DNA of 64,000 nucleotides from Vibrio penaeicida (GCF_019977755.1 NZ_AP025144.1:930001-994000), one strand, 5' to 3'; positions 50,221 to 60,171 are shown, counted from the first letter of the stretch. Translations and numbers: made by a program. Notes: generated by a model from the sequence alone, not told the origin.

Positions 50221-50245
50221 CCTAAAAAGGGTTCAATCTTAGAAT

Positions 50246-50269
50246 AAGGCGAGCTAATGGGCTCGCCTT
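50246..50269 (+). terminator. Terminator of ligA
   Basis: AAGGCGAGC (50246-50254), TAATGG, GCTCGCCTT (50261-50269), then TATTTTTG. Confidence 0.88.
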
Positions 50270-51021
50270 TATTTTTGTTTCAAAAACTTCTCGCAGTGGT
50301 AACGTTACTGTATTTAGATTAGCGTGAAAGGGTCGGTAAGGCTTTGGCATTCGCCCTCATTTCTCTGTTTGTACCATTTTATGAGTAATGATTAGGAATC
50401 ATATGGTTAACGTTATATGGATACATTTTTGTAAGAATTAGCTTTTTTGAGAATTTTAAAGGGCAGTAAAAATAATTCAAAAAATTATGCAACTAATTCT
50501 AAAAATATTTGTCTATCAAAATAAGTATGAGAAATAAGATAACCATCTGAGAAATATTTGGTGAGCCATTTATATACATTACTTTACTATTAATTCTCAT
50601 TGTGAATAAAGATATCAATTGTCCGTGATCATTCTCTGATTTTATTCTTTAGCAGCTATTGATATTACTCATTTTCGAGTCACTTCAACTTTATTGAAAT
50701 TCATTCTATTCTAACCTATTGAAATATAACAACCACCTCTTTAATTCTAAGCTCAAAATTAATAACTGTGATTCATATCATTAAGTTGAGAAAAGTTTGC
50801 TCTCCTTCATATTTTTTTAGATAAAAAATAAGTTCTCGTTGATGTTTTCCTCCACGAAGTTAGTCTTGCTTCCTATGGATACACACTGTGTATGCAGGAA
50901 AAGAAAGTGTGAATTCAATAGATTTTGATTATCACGCAAATAGGAAAGATGCTTTCACCTTAGCGGCCAAATTGAGGTGTTAAGCGGACAAAAACAGCTA
51001 TATCCATTTTAGGAGTTTTCC
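50270..51021. other. Long AT-rich region upstream of the porin
   Basis: About 750 bp, very AT-rich, with no convincing gene on either strand. It holds TTCCT...AGGAA around a perfect dyad ATACACA-C-TGTGTAT (50879-50893), 130 bp before the porin start. The size and base composition suit a heavily regulated outer-membrane protein promoter (H-NS, ToxR or nutritional control); none can be assigned. Confidence 0.55.
50870..50900 (+). promoter_or_regulatory. Dyad in the porin leader
   Basis: ATACACA (50879-50885) and TGTGTAT (50887-50893) around one C; outer TTCCT (50870-50874) and AGGAA (50896-50900) also pair. It could be an operator or an mRNA hairpin. Confidence 0.45.
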
Positions 51022-52059
51022 ATGGAAAAGATCTTCAAACGCACTCTTCTAGGTGCAGCAGTAGCTACTATCGCGGTTTCTGGCTCTGCATTTGCTAAAC
51101 CAGCAACAGAAACAGTTGACCTATACGGTCAAATCGCTATCTCTGTAGCTCAAAATGCTGAAACTACAGAAGGTAAAGACAAGCCAATCGTTATGGACAA
51201 CGAATCACGTATCGGTGTTCGTGGTTCTGCAGATTGGGAACGTGGTCCAACTATCATCTGGCAACTTGAAGGTGGTAACGTAGGTGATGACGGTTCTGAC
51301 AGCGGTCTAGGTGTGCGTGACACGTTTGGTGGCTTTGATTTCGGCGATTCTGGTAAAGTTCGTTTCGGTCGTGTACTAACGCCACTATTTGAAGTAGTTG
51401 ATGGCTACACAGGTCAAAGTTCTGGTGGCGGTTTCAACGTAGGTAACACTGGTAACACTAACTACGATCGTCAATCAAACATGGTTCGTTACGATTCAGC
51501 AAACCTAGGCGGCTTCAGCTTCGCTATTGGTGCTGGTCGTGGTGACGAAGATGTTGCTGGTTCAAACGTATATTCTGCAAGCGGTCAGTTCAAAACTGGC
51601 GTATTCACAGCGAAGCTAGCTTACGAAAACAACACTGATCGTGAGAAAGTTGATAAAGCGGGTAACCGTGGTGATGCAAATGCAATGATTGCGGGTTTGA
51701 ACGTTGACCTAGAAGGCTTCGGTGTTCACGCTGCTTACCTAACAGGCGAAATTAAACCTGAAGGTGGCAAAACTGGCGCAGCTGGTTTCGATAAAGGCAC
51801 ACAAAGTGCGTACAAATTTGGTGCTTACTACACTGGTGTAGAGCACTGGACATTTAACCTGAACTTTGCAGCTTCTACGGACGCGAAAACTGACGGTGAC
51901 ACAATCAAAGACAAAGACCAAACTATCACTGGTCAAGCGATGTACAGCATTGATTCAAATGCAGTTGTTTACGCTCGTCTAGTTCACCACACTGATAAAG
52001 TTGGTAGCGACAGCGATAGCGATCTAGGCTGGCGTCTTGGTATGGAATACTACTTCTAA
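51022..52059 (+). CDS. Outer-membrane general porin
   Basis: 345 residues with signal peptide (ending AVSGSAFA). The mature start TETVDLYGQIAISV, the constriction-loop area FGRVLTPLFEVVDGYTGQSSGG, and the terminal aromatic residue (WRLGMEYYF) fit a 16-strand trimeric porin. Vibrio porins include OmpU-like and chitin-induced members; a porin gene next to ligA is known in V. cholerae. I cannot separate a general from a sugar-specific pore. Confidence 0.88.
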   Translation: MEKIFKRTLLGAAVATIAVSGSAFAKPATETVDLYGQIAISVAQNAETTEGKDKPIVMDNESRIGVRGSADWERGPTIIWQLEGGNVGDDGSDSGLGVRDTFGGFDFGDSGKVRFGRVLTPLFEVVDGYTGQSSGGGFNVGNTGNTNYDRQSNMVRYDSANLGGFSFAIGAGRGDEDVAGSNVYSASGQFKTGVFTAKLAYENNTDREKVDKAGNRGDANAMIAGLNVDLEGFGVHAAYLTGEIKPEGGKTGAAGFDKGTQSAYKFGAYYTGVEHWTFNLNFAASTDAKTDGDTIKDKDQTITGQAMYSIDSNAVVYARLVHHTDKVGSDSDSDLGWRLGMEYYF

Positions 52060-52088
52060 GACCCAGTTACACTGCCTTTTTCAAATTT

Positions 52089-52111
52089 GCCGACGTGCTA
52101 GACACGTCGGC
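52089..52111 (+). terminator. Terminator of the porin gene
   Basis: GCCGACGTG (52089-52097), CTAGA, CACGTCGGC (52103-52111), then TTTTTT. Confidence 0.92.
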
Positions 52112-52160
52112 TTTTTTGCCAAATAAACTAGAGATAGTTTTAGGTGAAAGCTGAAAAGCA

Positions 52161-52199
52161 GACAAAAGAAAAGCCACTTTAAGTGGCTTTTCTTTTGTC
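52161..52199. terminator. Perfect 19-bp palindromic hairpin
   Basis: GACAAAAGAAAAGCCACTT (52161-52179) and its exact complement (52181-52199) with a single base between. It lies downstream of the minus-strand DUF2057 gene and after the porin terminator. Confidence 0.8.
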
Positions 52200-52240
52200 T
52201 ATACTGTTTTACTCTGTGGTTTATATCTTTAAATATGAGG

Positions 52241-52894
52241 TTAGTTGATATTGGAAATAGCCCAGGATAGAAACGCTTTCTTATCTTCTTCTGATGCGTG
52301 TTTGAACAGCTTTTGCAACGATTCCAAATCTGATGAAGCAACGTGTTTTACTTTTTTCTCGTTCTTTTTCTGCATTGGCTTACTTTGAACTGGCTTTTCG
52401 GAAAAAGCAGCTAAACTCGCAGGTTCTGAGCTAGCATTAAAATTACTGACTTCTTGAACCATATCCGGCATGAAAGTAAACCCGACCTTGATTTGACCTG
52501 TTTTTAGAGAATCGACCTGCCCTGTAGGACCATTCAAAAAGAATTTTGGCTTCTTATTGAACGCTTCACCTTGGCTGAGTGTAGTTATCCTAGGTACGGT
52601 TAACTCTAGGCTTGTATCTCTGGCGTCAAATGTTGCTACCAAAGGTTGAGATTTAAATTTTGTGTTTTTACTTCCTGCCTCGGTAACGACTTTTGCTACT
52701 CGAAACACCAGTTGGTTTGTGCCGTTAGGTACGGTGAGCGTTTCTTGATAATCGAACCCAAAACTGGAATACCCGATATCTTCTCCATTGACGATCATAA
52801 GCTGAACATCTTTAGGCATTGAAATTTCAACATCAGCCAATGTAGAAAATGGTATTAAAGCTGATGAAAGCAATAGCTTATGACTTAACTTCAT
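52241..52894 (-). CDS. DUF2057 (UPF0319/YccT-like) exported protein
   Basis: 217 residues with a short signal peptide (MKLSHKLLLSSALIPFSTLA). The body (DVEISMPKDVQLMIVNGEDIGYSSFGFDYQETLTVPNGTNQLVFRV) matches the DUF2057 family of periplasmic proteins of unknown function. The C-terminal third is lysine- and glutamate-rich. Single gene. Confidence 0.82.
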   Translation of the reverse strand: MKLSHKLLLSSALIPFSTLADVEISMPKDVQLMIVNGEDIGYSSFGFDYQETLTVPNGTNQLVFRVAKVVTEAGSKNTKFKSQPLVATFDARDTSLELTVPRITTLSQGEAFNKKPKFFLNGPTGQVDSLKTGQIKVGFTFMPDMVQEVSNFNASSEPASLAAFSEKPVQSKPMQKKNEKKVKHVASSDLESLQKLFKHASEEDKKAFLSWAISNIN

Positions 52895-53050
52895 AGTTCT
52901 CTCCCTGCAATATGAGAAACAAAATCCATACTGTATTTTATTATTTGTATCGCAAATAAAGTATTAATTAATCTCGTCTTTGCGATCTTACGCTTGAACT
53001 AATTTACAGTTATATTGGTAGTGCAAATATTGGTTTTATCGAGCTATTTT

Positions 53051-53446
53051 ATGAATGTATCGAAAGTCGCTAAACTCACAGGGCTAACCCCTAAATCCAT
53101 TCGTTTTTACGAATCGAAAGGCATCACTTCTCAAGCCATACGTAGTGCGAATGGCTACCGCACCTATTCTGAAAAACACATAGAAGAACTGCAATTGGTC
53201 GCGAGAGCGAGATCGGCAGGGTTCAGTCTGGATGAATGTAAAAGTTTACTGGAACTTGCGTTCAACCCGTCGCGAACAAGCGCTGAAGTGAAAGCGAAAA
53301 CGCGAGATAAGCTCGTTGAAATAGAAACCAAAATCGCAGAATTAAACTTGATGAAGAATCAATTAGAAAGTTGGATTTCTGAGTGCCCAGGGGATGAAGG
53401 AAAAGAGTGTCCGATTATTGATAATCTGTGCGGGCATAAAAAATAG
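53051..53446 (+). CDS. cueR: Copper-responsive MerR-family activator CueR
   Basis: 131 residues from the ATG at 53051. The N-terminal winged helix (MNVSKVAKLTGLTPKSIRFYESKG) and dimerisation helix are followed by the metal loop CPGDEGKEC. C112 and C120 fall at the exact positions of the Cu(I) ligands of E. coli CueR, and S77, the mark of monovalent-metal sensors, is conserved. It should activate the copA promoter at 17489-17519. Single gene with its own terminator. Confidence 0.95.
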   Translation: MNVSKVAKLTGLTPKSIRFYESKGITSQAIRSANGYRTYSEKHIEELQLVARARSAGFSLDECKSLLELAFNPSRTSAEVKAKTRDKLVEIETKIAELNLMKNQLESWISECPGDEGKECPIIDNLCGHKK

Positions 53447-53470
53447 GTTTGCCACCAGGCAAACCTATTT
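53441..53470. terminator. Terminator between cueR and the NfeD gene
   Basis: AAATAGGTTTGCC (53441-53453), ACCA, GGCAAACCTATTT (53458-53470). It overlaps the cueR stop and serves both convergent genes. Confidence 0.85.
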
Positions 53471-53500
53471 GATTGATAACGTTCATATAGCCCTAGGACT

Positions 53501-53953
53501 TTACTCTACTGCTTCAATAGTAAGTACTATTCCGTCAACAGCGGTTACTTTAACAGCGGTACCTGCACTAAGAGGTCGTTCACTCATTGCAGACCAAGTG
53601 GTATCACCCATTCGGATGCGACAGCGTCCTGCTTCTATGTCTTCTTCTAGGCGAGTTATCTGCCCTACAAGCTGTTTGTCTCGTTGATTTAAGTTCGTCT
53701 CTTCTTCATTTAAGACGTCTTTTTTGTGTTGGTAGCGCCACCAAAGCCAAGTGATGACGAGTGAGAAAACAGCGAAACATACCCATTGAAGCTCCCAACT
53801 TATTGGAAGAAGCAGTTTCACAAACCCCACTAGGATGGCTGATATGCCAATCCACAATAGGTAGCCCGCGGTGCCGAGTAGTTCTCCACACAGCAACACC
53901 AAACCGAGAGCAATCCAGTGCCAGTGGTTCATCTGGTTAAGGATTTCTATCAT
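53501..53953 (-). CDS. NfeD-family membrane protein (YbbK-like)
   Basis: 150 residues: about three membrane segments in the first 75 residues and a soluble beta-barrel (OB-like) C-terminus (~75-150, GRCRIRMGDTTWSAMSERPLSAGTAVKVTAVDG). NfeD proteins pair with SPFH proteins. It lies one base after the qmcA-like gene, an almost invariant arrangement. Confidence 0.92.
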   Translation of the reverse strand: MIEILNQMNHWHWIALGLVLLCGELLGTAGYLLWIGISAILVGFVKLLLPISWELQWVCFAVFSLVITWLWWRYQHKKDVLNEEETNLNQRDKQLVGQITRLEEDIEAGRCRIRMGDTTWSAMSERPLSAGTAVKVTAVDGIVLTIEAVE

Positions 53954-53954
53954 A

Positions 53955-54872
53955 TTATTTCTCTTTCGAGTCTTTGAACATTTCTGCGATACCCGCCACA
54001 GATCCCATCAAGCCAGTTGCTTCTAGTGGTAGCATAATGATCTTTCCATTTTCAGCCTGACCAATGGACTTAATGGCTTCAGTATAGCCTTGGGCGATGA
54101 AATAGTTTACAGCTTGCATGTCGCCTTGTGCGATGGCGTTTGAAACCATTTCTGTGGCTCTTGCTTCTGCTTCCGCCGCACGCTCTCTTGCTTCAGCTTG
54201 AAGAATAGCGGCTTGTTTATCACCTTCTGCTTTTAAAATTTCAGCTTGCTTCTGGCCTTCAGCACGCAAAATTTCAGCTTGTCGAACCCCTTCGGCTTCA
54301 AGGACTTCAGCACGTTTATTACGTTCAGCTTTCATTTGAGCATTCATCGCCGCGGTAAGATCGGACGGTGGTTGTACATCTTTAATCTCAATACGAGTCA
54401 CTTTTACTCCCCATGGATTGGTTGCCTCATCCACGATAGAAAGTAATCGAGTATTGATCATGTCACGCTGGCTTAGCATTTCATCTAATTCGAGTGAGCC
54501 CAAGACAGTTCGAATATTCGTGAGGGTTAGGTTACGAATCGCGTGTTCTAGGTCATTAACTTCGTAAGCGGCTTTTGGGGCGTCCACTACTTGTACGAAA
54601 CAGACAGCGTCAATGGTTACGTTGGCATTGTCTTTTGAAATAACTTCTTGTGCTGGAATATCCAGTACACGTTCCATCATGTTTACTCGGTGACCGACGG
54701 AATCGATAAATGGGATAATAAGGTTTAAACCTGGCTTAAGGGTTTGGGTGTAGCGACCAAAGCGCTCTACAGTCCAGTTATTGCCTTGAGGAACGGTTTT
54801 GACACCAGCTACGATAAAGATAATGGCGACAAAAATAAGCACGCCAACGGTGATGAGAATATCGAGTTCCAT
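53955..54872 (-). CDS. qmcA: SPFH/Band 7 protein QmcA
   Basis: 305 residues. One N-terminal membrane segment ([20 protein letters not shown]), the SPFH domain ([32 protein letters not shown]), and a long coiled coil (~185-250, with repeated AEGxKQAEIL units). It forms large membrane-bound cages thought to organise proteases and membrane quality control. First gene of the qmcA-nfeD operon. Confidence 0.93.
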   Translation of the reverse strand: MELDILITVGVLIFVAIIFIVAGVKTVPQGNNWTVERFGRYTQTLKPGLNLIIPFIDSVGHRVNMMERVLDIPAQEVISKDNANVTIDAVCFVQVVDAPKAAYEVNDLEHAIRNLTLTNIRTVLGSLELDEMLSQRDMINTRLLSIVDEATNPWGVKVTRIEIKDVQPPSDLTAAMNAQMKAERNKRAEVLEAEGVRQAEILRAEGQKQAEILKAEGDKQAAILQAEARERAAEAEARATEMVSNAIAQGDMQAVNYFIAQGYTEAIKSIGQAENGKIIMLPLEATGLMGSVAGIAEMFKDSKEK

Positions 54873-55006
54873 GACTATATCCTTAATATATATTGGACAA
54901 AACAGAATACAGTGAACCGAATTAATCTGAAACTTAATTTATGAAACGAGTTTGATTTTTGCGCTGTATTTAGCACGTCCATAAAAATTTAAAGGGAGAG
55001 GTTTTT

Positions 55007-55058
55007 AAAGGCAGTGCATTCTGTACCTGCTTAAGTACCAGTAAACCACACTGCCTTT
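55007..55058 (-). terminator. Terminator of cnoX
   Basis: AAAGGCAGTG (55007-55016) and CACTGCCTTT (55049-55058) with a long loop, just past the cnoX stop. Confidence 0.65.
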
Positions 55059-55064
55059 GAAGAG

Positions 55065-55919
55065 TTAGTACAATAATGAATAAAGTTTTCGTCTATATTG
55101 ACCGGCGAATGCATGCCCTTGTCCAAGTGCTGCCAATATATCCATAAAAGATTTCTTTAGATCGCCATCAAGTGCATTCAAGTCTTTTGAGAGGAACGAC
55201 CAAAGTAGCTCTAACGCTTCTTCATCTCGACCAACTTGATGGTATTGCAAGCCTAGGTCGTTTGCTAGTTGAGCATCGTTTGGTGATTGTTGAAATTGTT
55301 GCTCTAGCGCTTGAATTTCTGGGCTATCAGCGGCTTGCTTTTGCAGATCCAGTTTGGCAACTAGGCCTTTATAGTAGTTGTCTTGATATTCTAATGGAAT
55401 TGTTGATAGAAGTTGTTCAGCTGACTCAAATTGATTCGTTTCTAACAAACAATCTACGGTGACCAACTTAACGTCACCACGCTGCTTGAATTCCTCTTCT
55501 AAGGTCGAGATGTCAGCTAATGCTTCAGAATATTGTTGTGCTTGAATCTTTTCTTGAATGACTTTGAGCGCAAGTTCGTCTTGACTAGGTAAATGTTTTG
55601 CGAGCATTTCTTTAATTTGCTCAATCGTTTGAGGACCGCCTAATCCATCAACAGGTTGACCATTTACAAATAGGGCGATCGTCGGCAGAGCCTGTACGCC
55701 AAATTGACCAGCAATCATTTGTTCTTGTTCGCAGTTTAACAAAGCAAGAGTAAATGCACCTTGGTATTGGTTAGCTAGAGTTTGCAAATCGGGAATGATT
55801 TGAGCACTTTCTTGGCTCATCGGAGCCCAAAAATGTATTAGTACAGGTGATTGGGCTGAACCTTCGAGTATTTGACGAAAATTCTGCTCATTTAACTCAA
55901 CGATGTAATCAGACGACAT
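55065..55919 (-). CDS. cnoX: CnoX/YbbN thioredoxin-like chaperone
   Basis: 284 residues: a thioredoxin fold (~1-110) and tetratricopeptide-type helices. The usual active-site CxxC is replaced by SQES ([11 protein letters not shown]), so even the single cysteine of the E. coli SQHC site is gone. C63 ([10 protein letters not shown]), which forms mixed disulfides with clients in E. coli CnoX, is kept at the same number. It is a holdase linked to GroEL and DnaK. Confidence 0.9.
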   Translation of the reverse strand: MSSDYIVELNEQNFRQILEGSAQSPVLIHFWAPMSQESAQIIPDLQTLANQYQGAFTLALLNCEQEQMIAGQFGVQALPTIALFVNGQPVDGLGGPQTIEQIKEMLAKHLPSQDELALKVIQEKIQAQQYSEALADISTLEEEFKQRGDVKLVTVDCLLETNQFESAEQLLSTIPLEYQDNYYKGLVAKLDLQKQAADSPEIQALEQQFQQSPNDAQLANDLGLQYHQVGRDEEALELLWSFLSKDLNALDGDLKKSFMDILAALGQGHAFAGQYRRKLYSLLY

Positions 55920-55985
55920 GGTCTTTCCTTAATTATGGGCACTCCCTATTAGGTAAGGGTAAATAGGCGAGAAATCAAGAGGAAA

Positions 55986-56002
55986 TGCCACATGATGTGG
56001 CA
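55986..56002 (-). terminator. Hairpin after the 20-codon ORF
   Basis: TGCCACAT and ATGTGGCA pair, with TTTCCTCTTGATTTC after it on the minus strand. It lies 30 bp past the small ORF and about 65 bp before cnoX. Confidence 0.55.
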
Positions 56003-56031
56003 CTTGGGTAATAAGCAAGCAAAGGAGTAAG

Positions 56032-56094
56032 TCACAGTATTAAAATAAGAAGCACTACACCTATGCTCAGCCAGTTCAGCTGGTTTAGTGTCAT
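56032..56094 (-). CDS. Possible 20-residue membrane peptide
   Basis: A frame of 20 codons and a TGA stop: MTLNQLNWLSIGVVLLILIL. GAGGAA sits 4 bases before the ATG, a strong ribosome-binding site. The C-terminal half is a single hydrophobic segment with no charge. A hairpin follows. It is similar in character to small membrane proteins or type I toxins, but no family is recognised and a leader for cnoX is equally possible. Confidence 0.45.
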   Translation of the reverse strand: MTLNQLNWLSIGVVLLILIL

Positions 56095-56269
56095 TGTTTC
56101 CTCAACAGGTATTGCTAGGGGATACGGGTAAAGCAGAATCTTCTTCAGTGTTAATACTAGAGAAGAATTATTAACGTTTAATGACACTATTGAAATTAAT
56201 GAGTGAAACTCGTTGGTATAAAGGAATGTATGTATCTAATTAATTGTTTTAAAAGGATTTGATCGCAAC

Positions 56270-57097
56270 CTATGCCGCTTTTGAAAGGATTCTATCCAAT
56301 AAACGAGTCGGAAGAATTCGTTTCAGGATGGCAAATACCTTGGTTGGCGTGGTTACGTGATAGCGAATCTTGGGTTTAGGAGACTCTATGGCATGAATAA
56401 GCGGTTTAATAATAGATTCTGCAGGTAAGGTAAAAGCATTACCGGATTTGTCATTCGCCAAGCGTTGAAGTTGCAACTCGTATTCTGCTTTATGGACACT
56501 CGATTCTACAGGAATCCACTGTTTAAAATGCTTAAGGGCATTAGCTCTAAATTGAGTCTCGATAGGACCGGGTTCAATCAGAGAGACATGAACACCTGAA
56601 CCTTTCAGTTCCAATCGTAGAGTATCTGTCCAGCCTTCTAGGGCAAATTTTGAAGAGTTATAGGCTCCTCGATATTTCATTGCTGCAAACCCGAGGACAG
56701 AGCTGTTTTGGATTATTCGACCTGCTCCTTGCTTACGCATGATTGGTAATACCTGCTTCACCAGTTCGTGCCAACCAAAAACATTGGTTTCAAATTGCTC
56801 TCGAAGAGCTTCAGTAGGGAGGTCCTCCAATGCGCCAGCTTGCCCGTATGCACCGTTATTAAAAAGGACGTCAATTTTACCTTCTGTGAGTTTCAGCGCT
56901 TCTGAAAGACCGTTACTAATGCTGTCTTGCAGGCTTACATCCAATTGAACACATGCGAGACCTTCCGAGCGAAGCTTTTCTACATCATCTTGGTGGCGGC
57001 ATGAAGCAATAACGTTGTAGCCTTTTTCATGCAGTGCGTGCGCACAAACGTAACCGATGCCAGTAGAACAACCAGTAATAAGAACGGTGGCTTTCAT
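56270..57097 (-). CDS. Short-chain dehydrogenase/reductase
   Basis: 275 residues with the classical SDR motifs: TGCSTGIG nucleotide site, NNGAYG, the serine in QNSSVLG, and YNSSK with catalytic Tyr and Lys. The C-terminal tail (RYHVTTPTKVFAILKRILPTRLLDRIL) is like that of acyl- or retinol-type SDRs. Substrate unknown. Single gene. Confidence 0.9.
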   Translation of the reverse strand: MKATVLITGCSTGIGYVCAHALHEKGYNVIASCRHQDDVEKLRSEGLACVQLDVSLQDSISNGLSEALKLTEGKIDVLFNNGAYGQAGALEDLPTEALREQFETNVFGWHELVKQVLPIMRKQGAGRIIQNSSVLGFAAMKYRGAYNSSKFALEGWTDTLRLELKGSGVHVSLIEPGPIETQFRANALKHFKQWIPVESSVHKAEYELQLQRLANDKSGNAFTLPAESIIKPLIHAIESPKPKIRYHVTTPTKVFAILKRILPTRLLDRILSKAA

Positions 57098-57240
57098 TAA
57101 GTTTCCTTGTGGGATTTGAGCTTAGGATTTTGTTCCATTGCTTTGTTAAAGAATTGGAAAGAGCTCACCGCTATACATCATCTTTCCTTTAAGCTGAGAA
57201 AGAATACAGAGCGATGAGTTTTGCTTCATGAGGTTAGTTA

Positions 57241-57293
57241 TATATCCAAGTTAACTCTCGCTGAACCTAGTATCTTGAGGTTACTTGGGTATA
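57241..57293. repeat. Inverted-repeat element, copy D of the TATACCCAAG family
   Basis: TATATCCAAGTTAACTC (57241-57257) and GAGGTTACTTGGGTATA (57277-57293) are complementary at 14 of 17 positions, 19 bp apart. It lies between the SDR gene and the YfcH-like gene. Confidence 0.7.
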
Positions 57294-57316
57294 GTAACCA
57301 TAATTGGTCAGCAGCC

Positions 57317-58231
57317 CTAATCTTGGTGTTGCAAAATATTTTTGAGTGCTGGCTCAAGACGAGAATATGTAAATATAAAACCCAGTTCCGTTAAGTGTTT
57401 AGGCTTAGCTCGAATACTATCAAATAACAACGATGAAGCCTCGCCCAATGCAAGTTGAATAACCCATTTAGGGGTAAATAAGATGTGAGGTCGATTCAAG
57501 ACCTTAGCTAGGGTTTTGCTGAAAAGCTGATTCTGAACAGGGTGAGGGGCACACAGATTAAACACGCCACGCGCATAGTCTGTTTCAAGCAAATACATTA
57601 TGGCTCTTACCATGTCTTGTAGGTGGATCCATGGCATATACTGTTTCCCGCTGCCTATTGGCCCACCTAGCCCCATTCTGTATGGCAGGATCATTTTTTC
57701 AAGTGCTCCTCCGTTGGTGCCCAGTACAATACCTGTTCTGAGTAGACACACTCGCGTTCTGTCAGATTCAGCTCGCTTGGCGATCGTTTCCCATTTGGAA
57801 CACACTTGGTGGGCGAATTGCTCTTGGTGAACATGGAGGTTTTCATCGAATGGATGAGACTGTTGATCTCCGTAGTAGCCGACAGCAGAGCCACTAATAA
57901 AAACCGAGGGCGGCTGGGTACTGGCGTGGACAAGTGACACCACTTGTTTGGTTATGTCCCAGCGACTATCACATATCTTTTGTTTTTGATTATCTGACCA
58001 GCGTTTATCTGCGATAGGTTCGCCAGCAAGATTGATCACAGCATCGAAATCATTGAGATCGGAGAACGAATCGAAATCAGCGATGTATTCGATATTGCCA
58101 AAGTCGGCATGGGTGAGTACTTCTCTAGCCTTTTCAATATTTCGAGTGAGAACGACGAGCTGATGACCAGCTAAGTGCTTTACGAGTTCCTTTCCAATAA
58201 AACCGGTTCCTCCGGTCAACAACACTTTCAT
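57317..58231 (-). CDS. TIGR01777-family NAD-dependent epimerase (YfcH-like)
   Basis: 304 residues from the ATG at 58231, which follows GAGGAAGAAC. GGTGFIGKEL binds NAD(P); INLAGEPIADKRW and SGSAVGYYGD are family motifs. Homologues are conserved in bacteria with no settled substrate. Single gene. Confidence 0.88.
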   Translation of the reverse strand: MKVLLTGGTGFIGKELVKHLAGHQLVVLTRNIEKAREVLTHADFGNIEYIADFDSFSDLNDFDAVINLAGEPIADKRWSDNQKQKICDSRWDITKQVVSLVHASTQPPSVFISGSAVGYYGDQQSHPFDENLHVHQEQFAHQVCSKWETIAKRAESDRTRVCLLRTGIVLGTNGGALEKMILPYRMGLGGPIGSGKQYMPWIHLQDMVRAIMYLLETDYARGVFNLCAPHPVQNQLFSKTLAKVLNRPHILFTPKWVIQLALGEASSLLFDSIRAKPKHLTELGFIFTYSRLEPALKNILQHQD

Positions 58232-58645
58232 GTTCTTCCTCATTGTCTTCTTCCGTTCTTCATTATAGACGTTGGTCGCTAAGATAGATCAAAGTGGCGT
58301 TTGAGAATCAAGCGCCGTGATCGCATAAAGCTTGGGCAATTCGGATAATTGAGCATTACGTGGACAACACGTCTCACAAATAATTCCTTCTTAAACTTCA
58401 TCACTCCAGCAGTGTCACATTTTCTTACATATTTATGTGCCATGCTGTATATGTCCAAGTCATTTTGAATGCCTTGGTTTACATCCATATTAAAGCAACA
58501 GATATCGACTTGAGCTTTCTCTAAGTAGTCAGGTTTGTATTACAGAATGTGTTTACTTAGATGAGTTTTTGAGTAACCACAGAATATATAACGACTGTTC
58601 GTATGGGTGCATTGCTTGCGATTTGCGTTTACCACAGGGGGTGTG

Positions 58646-59380
58646 ATGACTGCCATTCTTGCGCTTGCTAAGTCCATGTTATCGAGTTTACGGGATCTGA
58701 TGCCCATTATTTTGGTGATCGGTTTTTTTCAACTGGTTGTCCTCCAAGAACCTCTTCCTAATTTGTTATCCATCTTATTTGGCTTACTGCTTGTGGTCTT
58801 AGGGCTCACTTTCTTTATTTTTGGTCTTGAAATGGGGCTTTTTCCAATCGGCGAGTCTATGGCTCAGGCTTTTGCTCGTAAAGGAAGCGTAGTTTGGCTG
58901 CTCATTTTTGCTTTTAGTTTAGGATTCGGGACGACCATTGCGGAGCCTGCGCTTACTGCCGTCGCACAAGAAGCATCGGAAGTCGCAGCTGAAGGTGGAG
59001 TGATTGCGCATACCGAAGAGGCGATGGAAAGCTACGCAGATGGTCTTCGGTTAACGGTCGCGCTTTCTGTTGGTGTAGCCATTGTTATCGGGGTGATCCG
59101 CATCTTAAAAGGATGGCCTATTCACATTATGATTATCGGTGGCTACATCGGCATCGTGATTCTTACGGGGTTTGCTCCAGATACCATTATTGGCATAGCT
59201 TATGATTCTGGAGGGGTGACCACATCGACGATTACCGTGCCACTAGTCACAGCGCTTGGTGTGGGTTTGGCTTCTGCGATTAAAGGTCGAAACCCTATGA
59301 TAGATGGATTTGGTCTGATTGCTTTTGCTTCTTTACTTCCAATGATGTTCGTCATGATCTATGGGATGGTGCTGTCATGA
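58646..59380 (+). CDS. umpA: DUF1538 membrane protein, first subunit
   Basis: 244 residues from the ATG at 58646, behind AGGGGGTG. About seven hydrophobic segments. The conserved stretches [19 protein letters not shown] and [26 protein letters not shown] mark the DUF1538 family. Paired DUF1538 proteins (UmpA/UmpB) of Halomonas were reported as a two-part Na+(Li+,K+)/H+ antiporter; the name rests on that memory and on the pairing. The next gene overlaps by four bases (ATGA). Confidence 0.75.
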   Translation: MTAILALAKSMLSSLRDLMPIILVIGFFQLVVLQEPLPNLLSILFGLLLVVLGLTFFIFGLEMGLFPIGESMAQAFARKGSVVWLLIFAFSLGFGTTIAEPALTAVAQEASEVAAEGGVIAHTEEAMESYADGLRLTVALSVGVAIVIGVIRILKGWPIHIMIIGGYIGIVILTGFAPDTIIGIAYDSGGVTTSTITVPLVTALGVGLASAIKGRNPMIDGFGLIAFASLLPMMFVMIYGMVLS

Positions 59381-60171
59381 TCAGTGTGTCCCTGTTTGTT
59401 GATACCTTTGTTAGCACCGTCACTGATGTTATCCCCATCGCCTCGATTATCTTTGGTTTTCAATTTGCAGTCCTTCGAAAGCCCATTGCGAATTTGGCGA
59501 AAGTTGTCTTGGGGTTTGTTTATGTGTTGCTCGGGCTTTCGCTCTTTTTAATTGGGCTTGAACTGGCCTTGTTCCCGTTAGGGGAAACAATGGCAAGCCA
59601 ACTTACCGAGCCCCAATTTTTGCAAGAATTTAAAGTGTCTATTGGCCAGTCCCTAGAGTGGATAGATTACTACTGGGTGTACTTATTTGCTTTTTTTATT
59701 GGCTTCAGTACCACGGTTGCAGAGCCATCCCTGATTGCTGTTGCAATTAAAGCAAATCAAGTCTCTGGCGGCTCCATCAGTGTTAATGGGTTACGAATTG
59801 CCGTTGCACTGGGTGTCGCGGTAGGCATATCACTTGGCAGCTATCGAATTGTGGTAGGCGATCCAATCCATTACTACATTATTTCTGGGTATATCGTGGT
59901 GGTTATCCAAACCTTTTTTGCACCAAAGCTGATAGTGCCACTGGCATACGACTCTGGCGGTGTGACCACATCGACCGTTACGGTTCCCTTGGTTACGGCG
60001 TTGGGGCTAGGGCTTGCTTCAACTGTGCCAGGACGAAATCCAGTAATTGATGGCTTTGGTTTGATTGCTTTTGCCAGCCTATTTCCGATTATTTCAGTTA
60101 TGGGGTACGCACAACTTACCCAGTGGCTGAATCAGCGTGCTTCGTCTAAGGAGAAAGAAAATGCGCTTTAA
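59377..60171 (+). CDS. umpB: DUF1538 membrane protein, second subunit
   Basis: 264 residues, a paralogue of the first with the matching motifs [19 protein letters not shown] and [26 protein letters not shown]. About seven hydrophobic segments. The two probably form a heteromer in the inner membrane. ATGA overlap with the gene before and 11-bp overlap with the gene after mean tight coupling. Confidence 0.75.
   Translation: MISVSLFVDTFVSTVTDVIPIASIIFGFQFAVLRKPIANLAKVVLGFVYVLLGLSLFLIGLELALFPLGETMASQLTEPQFLQEFKVSIGQSLEWIDYYWVYLFAFFIGFSTTVAEPSLIAVAIKANQVSGGSISVNGLRIAVALGVAVGISLGSYRIVVGDPIHYYIISGYIVVVIQTFFAPKLIVPLAYDSGGVTTSTVTVPLVTALGLGLASTVPGRNPVIDGFGLIAFASLFPIISVMGYAQLTQWLNQRASSKEKENAL

Noticed and set aside
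50402..50760. ToxR-type direct repeats in the porin upstream region
   Set aside because: TNAAA-like motifs are expected by chance in such AT-rich DNA; none showed the full spaced triplet.
58279..58488. 69-codon frame on the minus strand
   Set aside because: No ribosome-binding site and no recognisable family; basic, cysteine-containing composition looks like chance.
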